A stretch of DNA of 64,000 nucleotides from Macrostomum hystrix. Taxonomy: Eukaryota; Platyhelminthes; Macrostomidae. The stretch's first letter is position 1, and the number at the start of each line of letters is the position of its first letter. Positions 52,801-61,800 of this stretch are shown here, in pieces. The stretch covers positions 6,686,001 through 6,750,000 of the forward strand of contig CATNEN010000025.1 of NCBI GenBank assembly GCA_950097015.1, read 5' to 3'. A program made the translations under genes and the position numbers. The notes beneath the pieces are model-generated. The model worked only from the letters and a program-made list of their open reading frames with translations, searched no databases and had not been told where the DNA came from.

Positions 52801-55800
52801 ATCTCTTTCTTGTCTCCCAACTCATCTCTCTCTTCTCTCCCAACTCACCTCATCTCTTTCTTGTCTCCCAACTCATCTCTCTCTTGTCTCCCAACTCATC
52901 TCTCTCTTGTCTCCCAACTCATCTCTCTCTTGTCTCCCAACTCATCTCTCTCTTGTCTCCCAACTCATCTCTCTCTTGTCTCCCAACTCATCTCTCTCTT
53001 CTCTCCCAACTCATCTCTCTCTTGTCTCTCACGTTATCTCTCTCTTCATTCCCATCTTATCTCTCTCTTCATTCCCATCTTATCTCTCTCTTCATTCCCA
53101 TCTTATCTCTCTCTTCATTCCCATCTTATCTCTCTCTTCATTCCCATCTCATCTCTCTCTTCATTCCCATCTTATCTCTCTCTTCATTCCCATCTCATCT
53201 CTCTCTTCATTCCCATCTTATCTCTCTCTTCATTCCCATCTTATCTCTCTCTTCATTCCCATCTTATCTCTCTCTTCATTCCCATCTTATCTCTCTCTTC
53301 ATTCCCATCTTATCTCTCTCTTCATTCCCATCTCATCTCTCTCTTCATTCCCATCTTATCTCTCTCTTCATTCCCATCTTATCTCTCTCTTCATTCCCAT
53401 CTTATCTCTCTCTTCATTCCCATCTTATCTCTCTCTTCATTCCCATCTTATCTCTCTCTTCATTCCCATCTCATCTCTCTCTTCATTCCCATCTTATCCC
53501 TCTCTTCATTCCCATCTTATCTCTCTCTTCATTCCCACCTTATCTCTCAATCCAACTCGTCACCTTAAATTAGTATTTTCTGCCTGCTTTAATTTCAATG
53601 CCAGGTCTCTAATCGCGCCTCCATCTTATCTAAGTTATTTTGCGCTCCAATTTAAAAACAGAACAATCATGCTTATTAAGCCGCTATCCTGCCATTGTGT
53701 TCAGCTGCGCGCACGGCAGTGTTTTTCTGCTATTTCCTAAAGTACCGCATTCAACAGGCCTCGAGAAGGAAAAGGCTTCCCAGGGTTCTGTGGACTGTCT
53801 CTCTCCCTGAAACATTCGCCCTAAAAACAATCCTATATTGCTCAAACGCGAACAGCATCCCCCAATTTCATTTTCAGATAGTCCGTCTCGTATTTTCCCG
53901 GCCTGCCAACCAGAAAAAAAGCTGCCATAAAAAATAAACAGCTGAAAATTCCCTTAGAGACGAAATCCCGCCACCAACCGGTGTTTTTTAGATGGGCAAA
54001 TTATTAACAAATTTGAAATGATTTCCGTTTTAATTATGCTGCTGCTAATCTGAAACTCGATTAACGACTCGCCAATCGACCATTGGCAATCCAGATGAGG
54101 CGTCACTTCTGGAGGCTGGACTCTCGGGGACTGACTCTCTACCCCGACGAAGCCACTAATCGATATTACAAGGTGAGAAATCGTACACACATTGTTTCAT
54201 ATTAATTATGGAGTTGAAATTCAATGCGTTTTTTTTTAAAACCAACGATTTTTACGATGTATTAGGATGTTTTTTAAAAGATGTCGATATACTGTCTACC
54301 CGATTGCTTCCCAATTTTGACACTGGAATTTGTCATATCTCATAGCCGCTCTATATAACTTGTCTTATAACTTGTATATAACTTGACACCCGGCAAATCA
54401 CCCATGCCACTATCTGGCGTGTCTGAGCACAGCTGAGCTGTGCTTTAAAAATGATTGATCGACTTGAGTCTATATGCTCAGTCTGTATTTATGGCCGCAT
54501 TAACTCCAGAAATCGCTTGTATATATACTCGTACTAGCTTTTTTTGCCCGTTGTTTTTGGGGCAGAAATTTAAAGCAAAGCAGTAAACAATTCACGTCTC
54601 TGTATTAACTTTATAGTGAAGGTCACCATTTATTTATTTACTGCATTAATGAAAAGTGAAGAGTTTGTTTAAGGGCGTTTTAAGTAAAAAAAAGTGAAAA
54701 GTTTGTCCAAACAGCCCCCTCTTGATTACTTCTTTAGAAACATGTCTCTTAGCCACTCCTCTATACAGTCAGTGGCAGATCCAGGAATTTTGTTTTGGGG
54801 CGGTCTGTCAGGGGAGCGCCATGAGAATCACAGAGGGGGTGCCAGCGGCCGAAAAAGGGCGCCAGGAGCCAAGAAAGGGCGCCAGCGGCTGAAAAACGGG
54901 AGCCAGCGGCTGAAAAAGGGGCGCCAGCGGCCGAAAAGGGGCGCCAGTGCTGCGACTGGCGCCCCTGGTGGGGGCATCTTATTCCCATGATTAAAATTTG
55001 GGGGGGGCGACTGCCCCACGCCCCCCCCCCCTAAATCTGCCTCTGTATACAGTATGCATGTACACGCGTATACATAAGGAAAATAGCCATGGCATAACAA
55101 TAACAATGTCAAAGAAACAAAATTAAACTGTTTCAGAGTTCAGAGTTAGACAGGTCAAGGTCAATTCGTGACTACTTTTCTATTAATTGCTTGCGAGTCA
55201 CCTCAAGGCCTGGGGATACACCACATTCTTCGTTCTTCCCCTTGGTGCGAAAATGAATAGGCCAGCTGGAGTTCCAACACGGGAGCAGGCAACATAAAGC
55301 TGCCCATGCGAGAAGCAAGGAGTCTCCAGGTTGATGCCAGCCACCTTCAGCGACTGTCCCTGAGCCTTGTTAATAGTCATCGCAAAGCACACTCTCACAG
55401 GGAACTGCAGTCGCTTGAACTGAAATGGCAGGTCCGTGGGGATAATTGGAATCCGGGAACGAACACAGACTCTCCTCTGCCAGATCCAGTCATTATCGTG
55501 GCCTCAATCACGTGTGGGAAGAGCCGCCTGACTATCAGTCTGGTGCCGTTACACAGCCTTGGCGCATTCAGGTTGCGGAGGAGCATAATTGGTGCCCCAA
55601 CTTTCAGCTGCAAGTTGTGCGATGGAGTTCCAGGAGGATCTAGAGAGTTCAGAAACTCAACAGGATACTCCACAGCGGTGTCATCAGTCAACGTTGTATC
55701 AATTGACTTGTAGGTGAAAACTGCACCTGGCAACTCCTGAAGCAGTTGGTAGTTAATTTCGTTGGCGGCATCATTTCTAGGACACAGAATTGCCCTCTCT

Positions 55801-58800
55801 GACAGCCAGTCAACGCCAGCCTCTCTTTCTTCTATCCCAGGCTGGCTGGAGAGAAATATCGACCGGAGAGCCCTGCGCACTGGGACGCCACCGCACTCAC
55901 CGCACTCAGTCTCAGTGCTGCTTGGGGGCCAGTAGACAGTCTAGGGGTTTGGGCTGTGTACATTCACGGCTTGAAATACAATGTACAGTCTGGGGCTTCG
56001 GCGCCCGGGGAAGGGAGGGGGTGGCTGTAATAAAATTTGGCCCGCAGAGTGGCGGAGGGGAGTTGGGGTGGCTGTCCTCGGAAAACAAAAAGTGACTCAC
56101 TTTGAGATGATGCAGCTTTGCTCTGGATTGAGTAGAGATGTTCAAAATTGACAGCATTGTTGGAAAACATGTAAAGTGTAAGTGGATCAAATTTGGAGAA
56201 AATCTGACAAAGTGGGGCGACGATATGTCGAATTGAGTGATTTTTTGACGATTTTTGAGCAGTTTTTTGCACTTTTGAGCAGGAAGGAAATGATTTTTCG
56301 GGAATTTGAGTAGCCTATTGCACTCAGCGTAGGTGGTTTTAGGTATGTGCAAAGTTTGGTGCGATTTGGTTGAGCGGTTTCGGCGTCTATAAAGACAAAA
56401 GGTTGCACACAGACAGACAGACAGACAGACAGAGTTTTCACTTTTATATATATAGATATATAGAAATACGCGCCCAAAAATCTATGCATTAATATTATCA
56501 GCTGTGTAACCTGCTCTTTACACAAGCAATTTGACAAGTGCAATTTGCCAAACGCTTAGGTTTGGACATAGTGGAGGCAATATATTAATCGAGGGTTGGA
56601 CTAAATGCTAGGGCTACAGAGGGCGTACGAGATGGGATAAATGGAAGACGGCTCGGAGCACGGCAGAAGTACACAGCTCCAGCTGGTGGGTATCTTCTTT
56701 ACCCAATCACCCTATGCAATGCCCCAGCGTGTTGCTGCCAGGCGCCCACCCCACTCCCCAAGGGTCGCGGCAGTTGTTAGGGTGGGGAACTAAAACTTTA
56801 CTCATCCAAGCACAGTGACTGCAGCATATGGGTTAGGCGACAAACACTTCCTAGGATAGGCTTTTTCTGCAACCCAATGCCCCCCCCCCAACACGCATGA
56901 GGGAGTTTGTTAGTCACACATTCTTCTGTGACTGGCTTTTGTCCCATTGCTTCAAATGTCGAAGCTCCGCCAGAAATTAGACTTATGCCTAAAATTTCAG
57001 CAGCCCCTCAAAGTGTTACTCAAAAGTACACTTTCGCCGCCTGAATTGACAATTTATCCCCCTTTTTTTCTTGCCTAAGGGCTCCCAAAACGAAATTATC
57101 CCTTGGGAGAATTTTCGATTCGCTGCTTCAGTCGACTAAGCGTCAAGCTTCGTCAGCCATACGAAATGAGTTTCCGGGTTTCAAAAATGAGCTTTTGAAA
57201 GTGTAATTTACTTGTTTCCTGTGACCCCTGTCTCATCCACCCTGTTCCATGCGTTCAGACGCCTTTTAATTCTGTCTAGCCCCAGATTATTCAATGATGA
57301 TGATCCAACCCGAAGTATCATAAGACCAAGCCTCGATTTATCGACACCACTTCTCTAACCCCAGATATACATTGAATAAGACAGAGCCTCAATTTATCGA
57401 CACCGTTTCTCTAACCCCAGATATACATTGAATAAGAAAGAGCCTCAATTTGTCGACTCCGCTTCTCTAACCCCAGATGTACATTGAATAAGACAGAGCC
57501 TCAATTTATCGACAGCGCTTCTCTAACCCCAGATGTAGATTGAATAAGACAGAGCCTCAATTTATCGACAGCGCTTCTCTAACCCCAGATGTAGATTGAA
57601 TAAGACAGAGCCTCAATTTATCGACAGCGCTTCTCTAACCCCAGATGTAGATTGAATAAGACAGAGCCTCAATTTATCGACAGCGCTTCTCTAACCCCAG
57701 ATGTAGATTGAATAAGACAGAGCCTCAATTTGTCGACAGCGCTTCTCTAACCCCAGATGTAGATTGAATAAGACAGAGCCTCAATTTATCGACAGCGCTT
57801 CTCTAACCCCAGATGTAGATTGAATAAGACAGAGCCTCAATTTATCGACACCGCTTCTCTAACCCCAGATATACGAGTACATTGAATAAGAAAGAGCCTC
57901 AATTTGTCGACTCCGCTTCTCTAACCCCAGATATACATTGAATAAGACAGAGCCTCAATTTATCGACAGCGCTTCTCTAACCCTAGATGTAGATTGAATA
58001 AGACAGAGCCTCAATTTATCGACACCGCTTCTCTAACCCCAGATATACGAGTACATTGAATAAGACAGAGCCTCAATTTGTCGACTCCGCTTCTCTAACC
58101 CCAGATATACGAGTACATTGAATAAGACAGAGCCTCAATTTATCGACATCGCTTCTCTAAAACAAATTGCCGATTCATATTCTGACATTTGTAACAATTT
58201 TTTAGAATCATAAATTACGCATTAGCTTTTAATTAAAAATGACAGTAAACTATCGTAAAGAACTTCGGTTTAATAATTCCCTTTGAAAGTTATGATGAAG
58301 GAATTTAAAGACGGAATTCGAATCGGCCATGCTGGAAAAGAAAATTTTCGAAAATGAAGAAACATCTTGGGAAGAAAAGCAGCCGAAGCCGACAGTGGGC
58401 TTGAATGAAAACGTCCTGCCGGCTGAAGCTTTATTAATCAATATTTTATACACGCAGGCCCCAGCCAAAGCTGAGAAAAACTTTGGGACTGTAGGCATGC
58501 AGGAAAAAAGAAAAGGGAAGAAATTGTAAAAAGTCGGGCTGCTCGCGCGAAGGGGCACTTGAGCAGCGAACGCCGAAGCCGGCCAAAATATGAGTACTTA
58601 TAACCAACTCCTTCACTCAAAAAATCTAACTGAAAACTTTGCAACATCAACATCGATAGTTTTCCTATCGCGCCTCTAAATTGCATAGTACTCACAAGGC
58701 ATCAGAAAGTCCATTTCGACCATTCTCAGAATTCTATGCTTAAGCAAGCCATTGAGACTTCTGCACTCTTAAAGAAGTTTAAGTTAGGCTTTTTTCATAA

Positions 58801-61800
58801 ACTATATCATCAGCAGTACAGTTCACTACAAAAGTACATTTCACACTACCCAGGAGATCCTACTAACTGAAATTGTCAGCGTCGCTAGCTGCAGCACCCA
58901 GACTGTCAAGGACTATGTGTTTGCGCTCAAGACCAGCTCCGGCACAACCTACTTCATCGGTGGCGGTGGTGCCGGAGGCGGCGGTGGCGGCGCAGGCGGG
59001 CACGATCGGCCGGCCATCCCGACTGACCTCCTGCAGCTATCGCGCCAGCAGGCGGTGCACTTTGAGGCCGCAGTCCGCGCCGCCCTGCTACCTGTGTCCG
59101 CGAGCCGAGGCAGCGGTGGCGGTGGCGGCAGCGGCGGCGGCGGGCCAGGAGAAACATCCCAGCCAGCAGCTTCGAGCGCTCAGTCAGGCACCGTCTCCGC
59201 AGCCTCCAGCTCGTCGTCGTCTGTTGGGGGCGCCGGCGCCAGCAGCGGCGACGGCAGCGCCGGTGGCGGCGTCGTCGTCGAGACGCTGGAGTCGCAGTTC
59301 GACATACATCATGAGGAGATCCTGGGCAGCGGCCAATTCGGCACAGTCTATGCCGGAGTTTGCCGCGCCAACGGACAGGAGGTGGCCATCAAGGTCATTG
59401 ATAAGCTGCGGTTTCCTACCAAGCAGGAAACGCAGCTAAAGAATGAGGTATCAGTCTGTGTTAAATCTCTTACGACGCGATCATCAGCGAATTATAAAAG
59501 TTTTTTTTATTTCAAATGCTCTTCCCCAGGTGAGCATCCTGCAGTCGCTAAACCACGAAGGTGTAGTGAAGCTGCACAAAATGTTTGAAACTCCGCGCAC
59601 CCTGTTCGTCGTAATGGAGAAGATGGCTGGCGACATGCTGGAGATGATTTTGTCTGGCGCCGATGGCCGACTCTCAGAGCGGGTTACCAAGTACCTCGTG
59701 GCGCAGATCCTGTGCGCACTACGCTATCTGCACACCCGCTGCGTTGTGCACTGCGATCTCAAGCCTGAGAATGTACTTTTAGCACCTGCCGCTGGCCACG
59801 GCAGCCTGCACTATCCGCAGATCAAACTGTGCGACTTCGGCTTTGCCCGAATCATCGGAGAAAAAAGTTTTCGAAAAAGCATTGTGGGAACGCCGGCGTA
59901 TCTAGGTGAGTTTTTATCCTTGCATTTGGTGGTCATTCGATGGATAGCATGAATGTACATTGTCCCAGCCAGCTAGCCCTACTTTCTCGCAGACTGTTCT
60001 AGCCTGAATGTACATTGTCCCAGCCAGCTAGCCCTACTTTCTCGCAGACTGTTCTAGCCTGAATGTACATTGTCCCAGCCAGCTAGTCCTACTTTCTCGC
60101 AGACTGTTCTAGCCTGAATGTACATTGTCCCAGCCAGCTAGTCCTACTTTCTCGCAGACTGTTCTAGCCTGAATGTACATTGTCCCAGCCAGCTAGTCCT
60201 ACTTTCTCGCAGACTGTCCTATCGCTACAGTCGTTTGTACTTCAGTCTTCTGAAATAGAAGTGTCATCCTGAGTCGGTTTAACCGCCTTACAGCGTATAA
60301 ATTATTCACAAACCCGCCTGTTGCAAAGAAAAACTGTCAAAAATGTTAGATTTTTTCAGAATTCGTCAAATTTGGATTTCTGCTTACTGACTGTTGAATT
60401 GTCAATGCAGTTTTTTTCAACTCGTTAAACTTTTGAAAAATTCAAATCGATGTCTATCTTCTAGCCTTGGAGAAAATACTTGTTGTGCGAAGAGAAATTC
60501 GGGGCAGATGTACACACCAGTGTGTGTGTGTATGTGCCAGCGCAGGTATCCGTGTTGTGTGCTCAGGTGTCAGTGATTGAATGGTCAAAATCTCGCTGGC
60601 TGCAGGTCGACTGTTTGCAAATGATGTGTTTCTGCCCGCATGGAAAATATTACTAAACAAATTATTATCCTTTTTAGATATAGAAACTATACTATTGAGC
60701 CTTGCAATCTACGGGCTTAACCGTCCCGACTCGACCCCAGATGCGCAGGGATAATGAAATCGCATTGATCTCCCAATCGATTCCAGCTCCCGAGGTCCTA
60801 AAGTACAAGGGCTACAACCGCAGCATCGACATGTGGAGCGTGGGCGTGATCACCTACGTGAGGTGAGGCGTCGTTGGTATTGAGCAGTGCCGCAATTGGC
60901 AGCTGGCGTGCAGCCTAAGATTATTAGCTCATTGGATGGCTTATTATGGCCCTAGTAGATGATTATGCAGTGGATCGCTGAGATACGGATTTCAGACCAG
61001 TCGATCCAAGTCAAATAGTTTCGATGCAGTACAAATCTAATAATTATCTGATTTTTTCCTCTGACAAAATATCAATTCTGCTAAAAGCAATGGTTTCGAT
61101 TGAGCTGGTCAACTGGTTAGCATCTTGCAATGCAGGTTCGGAGTTCGATTCCTCGACTAGACAGTTTTGAGAACATTTTATTATTCTTGTACAAGGCATC
61201 AATTCAACCAGTGGTACTCGTACCAGTATTAAAAACAAAATAATAATTGCAGGAGGACTCTGGGAAATGGCGCATTATATGGTGACACTGGACCCGCAGC
61301 CAGCGACGAGGCAATTCTGTCCATTTCGCTGACTCCTGAGCACAAACTCGCACAGGTGTGTACATCTGCCCTGACTTTCTCATCGTCAGGCAGTGTACAC
61401 TTTCACTGATGTGCCTTGGAGGTTGGCCCCAATTTAATGTGGCCTCGCCGCGGAATCGAACTCAGGGACCTTGGCGCGAGAGGCAAACGTGTTAACCGCT
61501 CTGCCACTCACCCCCTCACGTACCAGTATTAGCTGGGGCAGAAATTTGGGTAGATGCGCGGCCCTCGAACCCCAGTCCACGGACTGAACACTACACGCTG
61601 CCCCCACCTACAATAACCCGCCATGCAGCCTAAGCGGCACCTTCCCATTCAACGAGGACGAAGACATTGCCGACCAGATCAAGAATGCGTCCTTCATGTA
61701 CCCGCCGGTGCCCTGGGAGACCATCTCAGTCGAGGGTGAGTTTCTTAGAAAGCTTAAAAAAATTATTGAAGACTGGCCTTCAAAAAAGGCGACGAATTTC

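Larger units (their letters stand above)
21235..54094 (+). other. PRKD: PKD intron 6 (32.9 kb), interrupting the PH domain
   Basis: Splits the PH domain between YYTDRCAE (exon 6) and [10 protein letters not shown] (exon 7), both phase 0. About 96% of it is the 21-bp satellite. The remainder is ~700 bp of flank on the left, with a B-box-like sequence, and ~530 bp on the right with nothing recognised. Confidence 0.93.
54534..56456 (-). mobile_element. Helitron, internally deleted, with both ends present
   Basis: On the minus strand the element starts TCTATATATATAAAAGTG (from 56456), preceded by A. It ends in CTAG (54537-54534) followed by T, as expected for Helitron insertion between A and T. 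A short hairpin, TGCCC ... GGGCA, stands seven bases before CTAG. It carries the C-terminal part of a PIF1-type helicase in the same orientation (55198-55880) but no Rep domain or Walker A, so it is a non-autonomous relic. The 1,923 bp include a later 276-bp MITE plus one copy of its 8-bp target duplication. Confidence 0.75.
54173..58853 (+). other. PRKD: PKD intron 7 (4.7 kb)
   Basis: Holds, in order, ~360 bp of unassigned sequence, a Helitron (54534-56456) with a nested MITE, ~860 bp unassigned, a 56-bp minisatellite and ~690 bp unassigned. The acceptor is cactacccag. Confidence 0.9.
60863..61628 (+). other. PRKD: PKD intron 10, rich in tRNA-like fragments
   Basis: A 766-bp GT-AG intron with three separate B-box-bearing, tRNA-like segments (about 61098-61163 plus; 61436-61516 and 61556-61610 minus). 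The string GTACCAGTATT occurs at about 61220 and 61520, suggesting a duplicated or nested element. Confidence 0.75.

Noticed and set aside
21935-53558. R-loop-forming array
   Set aside because: The sense RNA is pyrimidine-rich, whereas stable R-loops usually need purine-rich RNA. Only antisense transcription would favour them, and I see no evidence of that.
21854-53740. A 10,628-residue Ser/Leu-rich protein
   Set aside because: It is the translation of the 21-bp satellite. Other forward frames are open too, it lies between two exons that must be joined to make a PH domain, and its ends are arbitrary flank sequence.
54534-56456. Autonomous Helitron
   Set aside because: No Rep domain, no Walker A or B, a frameshift in the remaining helicase, and too short.
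58329-58529. 66-codon Lys/Glu-rich ORF as an extra PKD exon
   Set aside because: It is not needed for the frame, has no matching splice sites, and the PH domain continues directly from exon 7 to exon 8.
61098-61163. Functional tRNA gene
   Set aside because: A and B boxes are present, but acceptor and anticodon stems pair poorly and no terminator is evident. A SINE remnant fits better.
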